Positions 1-6,089 of a stretch of DNA of 11,865 bases are shown piece by piece. Source of the DNA: M3007 sp046155725 (GTDB lineage: Bacteria > Bacteroidota > Bacteroidia > Chitinophagales > Saprospiraceae); contig JBJXFT010000452.1 of NCBI GenBank assembly GCA_046155725.1, positions 1 to 11,865 of the forward strand, written 5' to 3'. Made by a program: the position numbers and the translations under genes. The notes beneath the pieces are model-generated. The model saw only the letters and a program-made list of their open reading frames with translations, was not told where the DNA came from and searched no databases. Every line of letters begins with the position of its first letter. The first letter of the stretch is position 1.

Positions 1-377
1 CCACAGAATCGCCCAAAACCGACCTCGCCCCTTTTGTGGACGACCTGGGCGAAACGGTTTTTCTGGTCACCGATGTGGCCCCGGAATTCCCCGGCGGCAC
101 GGCTTCTTTGAATGACTACCTGCAAAATTCGATTGCCGACCTGCTTTCAAAGCCGGGCGAAGTGACGCAAAACACGCTGTTTGTCAAGTTCTCTGTGACG
201 AAAGAAGGCAAAATTGAAGCGACAGAACCCGCCCAGCCCTTTCCAACATGGGTGCCCACGGACACCTCCCAAAGATGCATGGAAGCGGTTCGAGAAATGC
301 CCGCTTGGTCGCCCGGCATTTACAAAGACCGGCCTGTGAAAGTGAAAATGATGATGTCGTTCAGCTTGCGTCAATAG
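1..377 (+). CDS. TonB C-terminal domain protein (3' part only)
   Basis: The reading frame is open from base 3 to the TAG at 375-377, so the gene enters from outside the window and only about 124 C-terminal residues are visible. A GTG at 36 is in frame, but there is no reason to take it as a real start. The visible part matches the Bacteroidota form of the TonB C-terminal fold: VAPEFPGG near the beginning, then a strand-rich stretch (LFVKFSVTKEGKI), then MPAWSPGIYKDRPVKVKMMM at the end, which corresponds to the usual MPxWxPGxxxGxPVxVxxxxP motif. In TonB proteins this domain contacts the TonB box of outer-membrane receptors and passes energy from the inner membrane. In Bacteroidota the same domain is also attached to M56-type sensor peptidases and other proteins, so the full protein need not be a true TonB. 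The gene converges on the Asp-box gene, with 21 bp between the two stop codons. Confidence 0.8.
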   Translation, partial: TESPKTDLAPFVDDLGETVFLVTDVAPEFPGGTASLNDYLQNSIADLLSKPGEVTQNTLFVKFSVTKEGKIEATEPAQPFPTWVPTDTSQRCMEAVREMPAWSPGIYKDRPVKVKMMMSFSLRQ

Positions 378-398
378 CGGATAAGTACCTCGGCGAAT

Positions 399-932
399 TT
401 ATTTCACCACGAAGGACACGGAGGCGTGATAGGGTTTTGTGACGACGCACTCTCCTTTCCAACTCGGTAGGCTATCGGAATGCAACAGGTCGTCGCAAAC
501 CAGCCATTGCAGACCAGTGGTGAGTTCGTTCAGCCCGATAAGTTTGTGGTTTTCAAACGTCACCCAAGAAAAATCGAAATCTGGCGGGAAAACCCGCTCG
601 CTCCAGCTGGCGCCAAAATCGGTGGAGAACCGCACTTTCTGTTTCTGCAATTGAATGACCGTATCGCCAAAGACATACAAAACCCCCGCAGTATTGAACC
701 CGGCCTCTGACCATGTTTCGCCGTCATCAGAGACAAAGACTTTGCAGCCCACGCAATTCTTTCGATAGGCGAAGGCTTTGCTCCCAGATTGAAAAAGCGT
801 GTCGCCCCATCTATTGGCAGTCAAAGAGGAAAGCTGCCATGTGGGAGTGGGCGCACATTCATCTGTCTTGTAAATTTTTGAACCGCTGTTCAGGTAAAAA
901 TCGCCAAATGCTTTTCCGACGGTCCATCGCAT
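399..932 (-). CDS. Small Asp-box (BNR repeat) protein, function unknown
   Basis: This is a 177-residue protein. ATG at 932 was chosen because AGGA lies about 8 bp upstream and because the longer frame (to 1022) would overlap the previous gene with an improbable Cys/Trp-rich leader. Two Asp-box motifs (S/T-x-D-x-G-x-x-W) are visible: VSDDGETW at residues 67-74 and STDFGASW at 103-110. These hairpins are typical of sialidase, photosystem-assembly and VPS10-type beta-propellers. Two repeats in 177 residues are too few for a full propeller, and no sialidase catalytic residues (RIP, Arg triad) can be seen, so enzymatic activity should not be assumed. No signal peptide is visible with this start. 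It lies 25 bp downstream of the Coq4-like membrane protein on the same strand and is probably co-transcribed with it. It could be a degraded or reduced member of a larger family. Confidence 0.65.
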   Translation of the reverse strand: MRWTVGKAFGDFYLNSGSKIYKTDECAPTPTWQLSSLTANRWGDTLFQSGSKAFAYRKNCVGCKVFVSDDGETWSEAGFNTAGVLYVFGDTVIQLQKQKVRFSTDFGASWSERVFPPDFDFSWVTFENHKLIGLNELTTGLQWLVCDDLLHSDSLPSWKGECVVTKPYHASVSFVVK

Positions 933-957
933 GGATTTTTCCTGCGTTGAATCCAAA

Positions 958-1500
958 TTATCCCCAAACCACCCACAACACCAACACGCCCAACACCGCT
1001 GGAATCGCCACCAATGACACACTCAGCAAAGCCCACAGGAAATAACTGCGCCCCGTATGGACACCCGTTTCCAATTTTTCTCGCAATGCTGACACACTCA
1101 TGCCGAGCATTTCCGCTTCGCTGAGGCCACAGACAAAAGCATTGCGCATGGTCAGCCCATTTTGAAACGCCACGCGGGTAGCCCTTGGAAAAAAGACAAC
1201 CCCCAGCGCCAGCCCCGACAGCACGATGCCCCACACATACCACAGTCGCCCCCAGCCCCCGGAAGCCACTTCCCATGCACTCACTTCGGCCTCTCCTTTC
1301 CATGTGGCTTGATAACGCATCACGACGTGGTGGATGTCGTGCATCCGCAAGGCTCTCCGGCGCGACGGAATGTTGAAAATCGGGAGCGGGATAGGGCCGA
1401 GTTTGAGCCACACCACGGGCGGCGTGACACCACCGTCTTGGTCAAAGTTGTTGCGCTCGTAGAATTGGGCGATGGCTTGCTTGACAGTTAAATCGTTCAT
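958..1500 (-). CDS. Coq4-like membrane protein with HDxxHx11E motif
   Basis: This is a 180-residue protein starting at ATG 1500; a longer frame to 1638 exists, but it runs through the promoter and has non-coding composition. Residues 54-70 read HDIHH, then 11 residues, then E, which matches the HDxxHx11E metal-site motif that defines Coq4 of ubiquinone biosynthesis. The motif is followed by EVSAWEVASG, and two hydrophobic segments follow (about residues 87-104 and 152-179), so the protein is probably anchored in the inner membrane; Coq4 itself is membrane-associated but has no such terminal helices. Bacteroidota normally make menaquinone and not ubiquinone, so a role in ubiquinone synthesis is doubtful; the substrate is unknown. 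Similar short Coq4-like proteins occur in Bacteroidota as far as I recall, which I could not check. It is the first gene of a two-gene minus-strand unit, with a TAnnTTTG element 18 bp upstream of the start. Confidence 0.65.
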   Translation of the reverse strand: MNDLTVKQAIAQFYERNNFDQDGGVTPPVVWLKLGPIPLPIFNIPSRRRALRMHDIHHVVMRYQATWKGEAEVSAWEVASGGWGRLWYVWGIVLSGLALGVVFFPRATRVAFQNGLTMRNAFVCGLSEAEMLGMSVSALREKLETGVHTGRSYFLWALLSVSLVAIPAVLGVLVLWVVWG

Positions 1501-1517
1501 GAACACAGATTGAAAGG

Positions 1518-1525
1518 CAAAAGTA
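1518..1525 (-). promoter_or_regulatory. Bacteroidota -7 element for the Coq4-like gene
   Basis: On the minus strand the bases read TACTTTTG, an exact match to the Bacteroidota sigma-ABfr -7 consensus TAnnTTTG. It would put the transcript start about 10-13 bp upstream of ATG 1500. No good -33 TTTG is present at the expected distance, so the assignment rests on the -7 box and its position. A perfect DnaA-box sequence lies 13 bp further upstream (1538-1546). Confidence 0.5.
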
Positions 1526-1635
1526 AAAAGACAATCTTGTGGATAACTTTTCCCGCTTGCACATCGCCCATTTCCCCTCGAAAAAAGAATTTTGCAACCC
1601 TTTCCCACCGAAGCACAAAGTGCGAAGGAGTGCCT

Positions 1636-1721
1636 CATAGTTCATAGTTCATAGTTCATAGTTCCTCGTTCATAGTTCCTCGTTCATAGTTCCTCGTTCC
1701 TCGTTCATAGTTCCTCGTTCC
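1636..1721. repeat. Two-letter heptamer tandem array (catagtt / cctcgtt)
   Basis: Twelve exact heptamers run without interruption from 1636 to 1719. Writing A for catagtt and B for cctcgtt, the order is A A A A B A B A B B A B, followed by a partial cc. The two units share the frame c..-.-gtt and differ at three positions. The array ends 5 bp before the tex start codon, so it occupies the whole proximal leader or promoter area of tex. The sequence is low in secondary structure and has no spacers, so it is not a CRISPR. A perfect 7-bp period invites slippage, so copy number probably varies between strains. Confidence 0.95.
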
Positions 1722-1724
1722 AAA

Positions 1725-3839
1725 ATGTCCTACGCCCCACGCATAGCCTCCCTCACCGGCATCCCCGCCCGCAAAGTCGAAGCCGTCATCCAACTCCTCG
1801 AAACGGGCGCGACCATCCCCTTCATCGCCCGCTACCGCAAGGAAGCCACGGGCGAACTCGACGAGGTGCAGATCGGCGACATCCAAGACGCTTGGAAAAA
1901 AATGCAGGAACTCGACAAGCGGCGGGAGGTCATCCTCGCCAGTATCGAAGAGCAAGGCAAACTCACGCCCGAACTCCACCGCGCCATCGAACAAGCCGCT
2001 ACCATGACCGAATTGGAAGACCTCTACCTCCCCTACCGACCCAAGCGCAAAACCCGCGCGACGGTGGCCATAGAGCGTGGGCTGGAGCCGCTGGCAAAAA
2101 GGATTTTCCAACAGTATGACAAACAAAAATCTGAGGTCGAACTCCTCGCCGAGCGATACCTGAGTGACGAGGTACCGACGGTGGAAGACGCGCTGCAGGG
2201 CGCGCGCGACATCATCGCCGAATGGGTGAGCGAGGACATGAAAGCCCGCAACCGGGTGCGCCACCATTTTGACAAAAACGCCGTGATCGCCAGCCGTTTG
2301 GTAAAGGGCAAGGATGAGGAGGGCGCGAAATACCGCGACTATTTTGAGTGGAGCGAACCGCTCAAAAAATGCCCCAGCCACCGCCTGCTCGCCATGCGCC
2401 GGGGCGAGGAAGAAGGTTTTCTGCGCGTAGGCATTGGGCCTGACGAGGAGCAAGCGGTGATGGATTTGGAGCGGCAATTCGTGGTGGGCGTGGGCGAATC
2501 CGCCAGCCAAGTGCGCATGGCTGTGAAAGACAGTTACAAACGGCTGCTCGCGCCCAGCATCGAGACCGAGTTCCGCAATGCCTCTAAGGAAAAAGCCGAC
2601 CTGGAAGCCATTCGCGTGTTTGCCGAAAACCTGCGCCAATTGCTGCTCTCCGCCCCGCTCGGCGAGAAAAAAGTGATGGGCGTTGACCCCGGTTTCCGCA
2701 CCGGATGCAAAGTCGTTTGCTTGGATGCGAGCGGCACCCTGCTCCACTACACGGCCATTTTCCTGCACAATCCTTTTGAAGCACAATCAGAGATCGAACA
2801 TTTGGCAGAAAAATTTGGCATCGAGGCCATCTCCGTCGGCAACGGCACGGCTGGGCGCGAGACGATGGATTTTTTGCGGAAAATAAAGTTTGAAACGCCC
2901 GTCGAGATATTCCAAGTCAACGAAGCAGGGGCATCCATTTATTCCGCCAGCGAAGCGGCGCGGGAGGAATTCCCGAAGGAAGACATCACGGTGCGCGGCG
3001 CGGTCAGCATTGGCCGCAGGCTGATGGACCCACTGGCCGAATTGGTAAAGATTGACCCCAAAAGCATCGGCGTAGGCCAATACCAGCATGATGTGAACCA
3101 GAACAAACTCAAAGACGGCCTCGACCGCACGGTGGAAAGTTGCGTGAACGCGGTGGGCATCAACCTCAACACGGCGAGCAAGCATTTGCTGACGTACGTC
3201 TCTGGCCTCGGCCCGGTGCTGGCCAAAAACATCGTAGAGTATCGCGCCGAGAATGGCGCGTTCCGAAAGCGGAGCGATTTGAAAAAAGTAGCGCGCCTCG
3301 GCGACAAAGCCTTCGAGCAGTGCGCGGGATTCCTCCGCATCCGCGAAGCCGCAAACCCGCTCGACAACACGGCAGTGCACCCCGAACGCTACGCACTGGT
3401 GGAGGAAATGGCCGCCGACCTCGGCTGCCAAGTCCTTGACTTGGTACAGGACAAAGAAAAACGCGCCAGCATTGACCTAAAAAAATATGTGCGCGGCGAC
3501 GTGGGCTTGCCCACCCTGAAAGACATTCTGAAAGAGATCGAAAAGCCGGGGCTTGACCCGCGCGGTGCGGCCAAATCGTTCGAGTTTGCCAACGTGCGCA
3601 GCCTCGACGACTTGCACCCCGGCATGGTGCTGCCGGGCATCGTGACGAACATCACGAACTTCGGGGCTTTCGTGGACATCGGGGTGAAGGATTCGGGGCT
3701 TGTGCACGTCTCGCAGTTGTCCGACAAGTTTGTGCGCGACCCGATGGAGGTGGTGTCGCTGGGCCAGCAGGTGACGGTGCGGGTGGTGGAGGTGGACTAT
3801 GCGCGGAAGCGGGTAGCGCTGAGCATGAAGGGGGTGTGA
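1725..3839 (+). CDS. tex: Tex family S1 RNA-binding protein
   Basis: This is a 704-residue Tex protein (family usually about 720-780 residues). The order is: N-terminal Tex helices containing IPFIARYRKEATGELDEVQI (residues 31-50) and LEDLYLPYRPKRKTRA (97-112); a YqgF/RNase H-like fold from about 315 with GVDPGFRTG at 319-327; SIYSASEAAREEFP at 404-417 and GRRLMDPLAELVKIDPKSIG at 430-449; helix-hairpin-helix repeats at about 475-545; and a C-terminal S1 domain at about 630-702 (GIVTNITNFGAFVDIGV). Tex binds nucleic acid and is linked to transcription and RNA quality control; the bacterial protein is cytoplasmic and no nuclease activity is established. The ATG at 1725 begins the classical Tex N-terminus. 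No Shine-Dalgarno is seen; the leader is AAA after the heptamer array. The last 48 bp, including the stop, are repeated at 4681-4748, so this 3' end may be an acquired copy. The gene is convergent with the HEPN gene, only 7 bp away. Confidence 0.95.
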   Translation: MSYAPRIASLTGIPARKVEAVIQLLETGATIPFIARYRKEATGELDEVQIGDIQDAWKKMQELDKRREVILASIEEQGKLTPELHRAIEQAATMTELEDLYLPYRPKRKTRATVAIERGLEPLAKRIFQQYDKQKSEVELLAERYLSDEVPTVEDALQGARDIIAEWVSEDMKARNRVRHHFDKNAVIASRLVKGKDEEGAKYRDYFEWSEPLKKCPSHRLLAMRRGEEEGFLRVGIGPDEEQAVMDLERQFVVGVGESASQVRMAVKDSYKRLLAPSIETEFRNASKEKADLEAIRVFAENLRQLLLSAPLGEKKVMGVDPGFRTGCKVVCLDASGTLLHYTAIFLHNPFEAQSEIEHLAEKFGIEAISVGNGTAGRETMDFLRKIKFETPVEIFQVNEAGASIYSASEAAREEFPKEDITVRGAVSIGRRLMDPLAELVKIDPKSIGVGQYQHDVNQNKLKDGLDRTVESCVNAVGINLNTASKHLLTYVSGLGPVLAKNIVEYRAENGAFRKRSDLKKVARLGDKAFEQCAGFLRIREAANPLDNTAVHPERYALVEEMAADLGCQVLDLVQDKEKRASIDLKKYVRGDVGLPTLKDILKEIEKPGLDPRGAAKSFEFANVRSLDDLHPGMVLPGIVTNITNFGAFVDIGVKDSGLVHVSQLSDKFVRDPMEVVSLGQQVTVRVVEVDYARKRVALSMKGV
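3792..3839 (+). repeat. Direct repeat, copy 1: 3' end of tex
   Basis: Bases 3792-3820 are identical to 4681-4709 (29 of 29). The match continues to the tex stop codon, apart from one substitution straight after the 29-mer, a 20-bp insertion in the other copy and one further substitution (atgaagg against ataaagg). Everything between the two copies is the HEPN-MNT cassette. The offset between copies is 889 bp. Confidence 0.95.
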
Positions 3840-3846
3840 GAAAAGA

Positions 3847-4245
3847 TTATTCCATTCCCTCCAACACCAATTTTTCCAATACCGCTACAAGATTTTCTAC
3901 TTCCGGGAGGAGCAGAGCGATATCCTCCTCGCTGAATTGCACGAAGTCTTTGTAGTCCGCATCTTGCCGAAAAGAAAAGAGTTGGTTGAATAAGCGGCCT
4001 TCGGGAATACCGACCTTTCCTCCTTGCACGAGTTCCTTGTTGAAAGCCGATTTCAAGCCGGAATGGGTAAATGCTTTCAAATTCTGTTGGACAAAATAGG
4101 CCGAAATAGCATAAAAGCAAGCGTAGTATAGCCGATTAACGGTGGCCAACCACTTGCCTCCATCTCTGAGCAGGGCTGCTTCGGAGAGTGCTTCGCGGGC
4201 GCGTTCAAGACGGTAATGAACGATGTCTTTTTTGGAAAAATTCAT
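3847..4245 (-). CDS. HEPN domain protein, probable toxin of an MNT-HEPN pair
   Basis: This is a 132-residue, all-helical protein of the HEPN family (PF05168-like): RLERAREALSEAALL at residues 12-26, NRLYYACFYAISAYF at 37-51, THSGLKSAF at 60-68, and a last helix pair at 105-130. HEPN toxins are usually RNases with an Rx4-6H motif. Here Arg38 is in place, but the position where the family has His (RxxYYAxFHA) is Tyr45, so activity may be weak or may rely on another residue such as His61. ATG 4245 was chosen because it overlaps the stop of the MNT gene as ATGA, the typical translational coupling of these pairs, and because the longer frame to 4305 would run deep into the partner. The protein is expected to be neutralised by its MNT partner. 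Composition is visibly more AT-rich than tex, which fits acquisition. Its stop lies 7 bp from the tex stop. Confidence 0.85.
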   Translation of the reverse strand: MNFSKKDIVHYRLERAREALSEAALLRDGGKWLATVNRLYYACFYAISAYFVQQNLKAFTHSGLKSAFNKELVQGGKVGIPEGRLFNQLFSFRQDADYKDFVQFSEEDIALLLPEVENLVAVLEKLVLEGME

Positions 4246-4601
4246 ACCAATACCCCTTCGTTTTTTATTTCTGAAAAAATGGGGGAATGTTCCATCAGTT
4301 GCCAATCATCTGTATTTTCTATCAAAGCACCGATGATGCAGTCTGTCTGCAATTCAACTTCGTAGAGTTTGTCCAGAACCTGCCTTTTCAATTGAAAATC
4401 TACAGGCTTATGGAGCAGTATCAAAAAATCATAGTCGGAATCCTTACGGGCATCACCCCGTGCGCGCGAGCCAAACAACACCACTTGGGCATCAAGGTCA
4501 AAGGTTCGGGCGGCTGCTTTCACCCCTGACAAAACTTGTTTGCTTTGTATGGTCGGGAATTGAGTTGAATCTTTGGTAAGGATCGTTTTGTAGGCTTCCA
4601 T
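4242..4601 (-). CDS. MNT-type nucleotidyltransferase, probable antitoxin
   Basis: This is a 119-residue minimal nucleotidyltransferase of the DNA polymerase beta superfamily. The catalytic signature GSx10DxD is complete: Gly44, Ser45, then Asp56 and Asp58 in VVLFGSRARGDARKDSDYDF. A third acidic position is probably Asp87 in ELQTDCII. In characterised MntA-HepT systems the enzyme AMPylates a tyrosine next to the HEPN active site and so blocks the toxin. The same mode is likely here but is not shown by the sequence. The gene comes first, and its TGA overlaps the HEPN ATG by 4 bp (4242-4245). ATG 4601 was chosen as the first Met of the frame; there is no Shine-Dalgarno, and a TAnnTTTG box lies 45 bp upstream. 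The pair sits inside a direct repeat derived from tex. Confidence 0.88.
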   Translation of the reverse strand: MEAYKTILTKDSTQFPTIQSKQVLSGVKAAARTFDLDAQVVLFGSRARGDARKDSDYDFLILLHKPVDFQLKRQVLDKLYEVELQTDCIIGALIENTDDWQLMEHSPIFSEIKNEGVLV

Positions 4602-4646
4602 AACAAGGAATATTTTGACAAAAGTGGCCCCTCAAATCAGTTGAAC

Positions 4647-4680
4647 CAAAATTAAGGGAATTCAATCTCCCGCCTTTCAA
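4647..4680 (-). promoter_or_regulatory. Candidate promoter of the MNT-HEPN operon
   Basis: On the minus strand TAATTTTG (4654-4647) matches TAnnTTTG exactly. A TTG at 4680-4678 could be the -33 element with a 23-bp spacer. The TTG ends exactly at the inner border of the second tex-end repeat, so the cassette would carry its own promoter. The -33 match is weak. Confidence 0.4.
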
Positions 4681-4748
4681 GTGGACTATGCGCGGAAGCG
4701 GGTAGCGCTCAGCCTGCCTACCGTCAGGCAGGCATAAAGGGGGTGTGA
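4681..4748 (+). repeat. Direct repeat, copy 2: displaced 3' end of tex with insertion
   Basis: This copy begins with 29 bases identical to 3792-3820 and ends with the same GGGGGTGTGA as the tex terminus. Between them it carries one substitution at 4710, a 20-bp insertion (4714-4733) and a G to A change (4736). Read in the tex frame it would end ...RKRVALSLPTVRQA followed by TAA at 4735-4737, so it would still form a usable Tex C-terminus. It is now orphaned between the MNT promoter and the SPOR gene. Either this is the original tex end pushed away by the cassette, or it is a later duplicate. Confidence 0.93.
4712..4733. repeat. Palindromic REP-like insertion
   Basis: There are two perfect 8-bp arms, gcctgcct (4712-4719) and aggcaggc (4726-4733), around the 6-base loop accgtc. 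The 20 bases 4714-4733 are absent from the other copy of the tex end, so the palindrome was gained or lost as a unit. From memory, CCTGCC...GGCAGG palindromes of this size are scattered through some Bacteroidota genomes and can be translated as LPTVRQA- or LPDGRQA-like inserts. On the minus strand the stem-loop lies just downstream of the SPOR gene and could help end its transcript, though no T-run follows. Confidence 0.8.
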
Positions 4749-4753
4749 CGTGC

Positions 4754-5827
4754 CTACTTCTTTCTAACCGCAATAAAATTCACGCCGGTAAGCGCCATGA
4801 GCGCCTTCTTTTTCTCCTCTATTTCGGTGGGCTTGAGGTATTGGAAGCGGATGCCCACTATGTGGGTCTTGCCATTTCGCTGATAAAACTCCTCGTACCC
4901 TTCTTCGGTAAGCATTTTGCGAAGTTTGTCGGCATTGTTCGTGTCTGACAGAGAGGCCACGATGAGGATGCACTCGCGCCCGTTGCGGGCAAGGTTCAAC
5001 TTTTCGCGGGCGGCTTTTTCCCTTGCTTCGAGCGATTCTTGGGCCGCTTGGTCGGGGTCTGCTGCGGGCACCTCTGTGTTGCCTTTTGCCGGAGGAGTTT
5101 GTGTTGCCGTTTTTTCTTCCTTGGCTGGAGGGGAAGTTTTTACAATTTCGGGGCTGGTCGCCCGCCCTTCTTCCGCCATTCTTTTCTTGTGCTGCCAATA
5201 CCAGATGCCCGCCGTAAAAGCAGCCAACAGCAAAAAAATGCCCAATGCCGTGCCTGCCCTTGAGCCTCTGCCCGTACGCTCTGGCGCGTAGGTGGGTTCG
5301 GGCATGGGCGGCGGCGGGGTGTAAGTTGGAGCATTGGAGGGGCTTGCGCTGGCCGAACCGGGAATGTTGACGGGCGGTTCGGGCGTTTGTTCCACTTCGC
5401 GCGAACGCGCAATGGGCGAAAACTGCAAGGGCGGCAAGCCATAAGAGGCTGCGTTGAAGTTGGTTGCGTCGGGCAGGAACTGGATTTTCTGGACGTAGTT
5501 TTTGTAGAGCCTGCCCACGCCAGGCAGGGTCACGATTTCGCGCTGATCGAGCAGGGCGCACATTTTTTCCACAAATTCTGCTACCGCGCTGCCTGCGTCT
5601 TCGAGCGAGAGGCTGTGCGCATCGGCGATGTCGGCAGTGAGCAGGCCATCGTCCACCGTCAGGTTTTCGCTGAAGGATAGGGTCTTGGCAGGAGGGTTGA
5701 CCGTGCCGCCCACATAGTCGGTAGAGGCCGGAGTGCGTGTGGCGGTGAACCCGCCGAAACCGGGGATGACGAGCGCATCGTGCAGGAAAAGGAGTTTTTC
5801 GATGTGGGCTGGGATGTCGATCTGCAT
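4754..5827 (-). CDS. HU-CCDC81 / SPOR domain membrane protein
   Basis: This is a 357-residue protein. ATG 5827 (MQIDIPAHIEKLLFLHDALV) was chosen over the upstream frame to 5932 because a promoter -7 box lies at 5915-5922 and because the conserved fold starts here. Domains: two bacterial HU-CCDC81 domains at about 1-58 and 59-115, with the paired motifs IPGFGGF (21-27) and LPGVGRLY (101-108); a Pro-rich linker (148-182); one membrane helix at about 191-211 (AGTALGIFLLLAAFTAGIWY); a second low-complexity Ala/Glu/Lys linker; and a C-terminal SPOR domain at about 286-355. The SPOR domain binds denuded peptidoglycan glycan strands, mostly at division sites. With the helix in the middle, the HU-like part is expected in the cytoplasm and SPOR in the periplasm, which suggests a link between the cell wall and something inside, perhaps a nucleoid- or polymer-associated partner. 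This architecture is characteristic of Bacteroidota. It is transcribed alone, divergently from the NUDIX regulator. Confidence 0.88.
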   Translation of the reverse strand: MQIDIPAHIEKLLFLHDALVIPGFGGFTATRTPASTDYVGGTVNPPAKTLSFSENLTVDDGLLTADIADAHSLSLEDAGSAVAEFVEKMCALLDQREIVTLPGVGRLYKNYVQKIQFLPDATNFNAASYGLPPLQFSPIARSREVEQTPEPPVNIPGSASASPSNAPTYTPPPPMPEPTYAPERTGRGSRAGTALGIFLLLAAFTAGIWYWQHKKRMAEEGRATSPEIVKTSPPAKEEKTATQTPPAKGNTEVPAADPDQAAQESLEAREKAAREKLNLARNGRECILIVASLSDTNNADKLRKMLTEEGYEEFYQRNGKTHIVGIRFQYLKPTEIEEKKKALMALTGVNFIAVRKK

Positions 5828-5914
5828 AGTATGAATCGGCTTGAAGGTTTTCGTTTTGGATTTCCCTTGCCTGGTTGTGCAACAACTTTGCCAAACAGGA
5901 AAATTAGGATTAGG

Positions 5915-5950
5915 CAAAGGTACGCCCCCCAAACATACTATTTTTTCAAA
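5915..5950 (-). promoter_or_regulatory. Promoter of the HU-CCDC81/SPOR gene
   Basis: TACCTTTG (5922-5915, minus strand) matches TAnnTTTG exactly. TTTG at 5950-5947 can serve as the -33 element with a 24-bp spacer, slightly long. The predicted start of transcription near 5908 gives a leader of about 80 bases and excludes the longer reading frame beginning at 5932. Confidence 0.6.
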
Positions 5951-6032
5951 AAAAAATCAGACGGGCTTGATAAGTGCAGCTTTGTTTCCAAAAGGAAATG
6001 GTCATCCATAGGCAAAAAATCTCCCGAAGGGG

Positions 6033-6066
6033 TTTGGTGTAAAAATGACAATAAGGCCTACTTTTG
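6033..6066 (+). promoter_or_regulatory. Promoter of the NUDIX regulator-epimerase operon
   Basis: TTTG at 6033-6036 and TACTTTTG at 6059-6066 are separated by 22 bp, a near-ideal Bacteroidota promoter. Transcription would start around 6070-6074. That is downstream of the in-frame ATG at 6045, so it points to ATG 6090 as the real start of the regulator, with a leader of under 20 bases. Confidence 0.7.
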
Positions 6067-6089
6067 GCCGCGAAAACATCCGGCACACA

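Noticed and set aside
933..1022. Extension of the Asp-box protein to ATG 1022
   Set aside because: It would overlap the Coq4-like gene by 65 bp with a Cys/Trp-rich stretch that is a frame shadow. ATG 932 has AGGA in front of it.
1538..1546. Replication origin suggested by a perfect DnaA box
   Set aside because: There is only one box, no DNA-unwinding AT-rich cluster, and no dnaA, dnaN or similar neighbour.
1636..1721. CRISPR-like array before tex
   Set aside because: The units are 7 bp, contiguous and without spacers, and no cas genes are present.
1656..3431. Long minus-strand open frames opposite tex (376 and 214 codons)
   Set aside because: Both are mirror frames of the GC-rich tex coding sequence. 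They show no recognisable motif, while the plus strand encodes a full Tex protein.
5510..5528. CCTGCC...GGCAGG palindrome inside the SPOR gene, like the insertion at 4712-4733
   Set aside because: It encodes the LPGVGRL motif expected at this point of the HU-CCDC81 domain and adds no extra residues, so it is normal coding sequence rather than an inserted repeat.
4764..5894. 376-codon minus-strand frame overlapping the SPOR gene
   Set aside because: It lies in a shifted frame of the HU-CCDC81/SPOR gene. Its translation is rich in Arg, His and Ala with no domain, while the other frame shows SPOR and HU-CCDC81 motifs.
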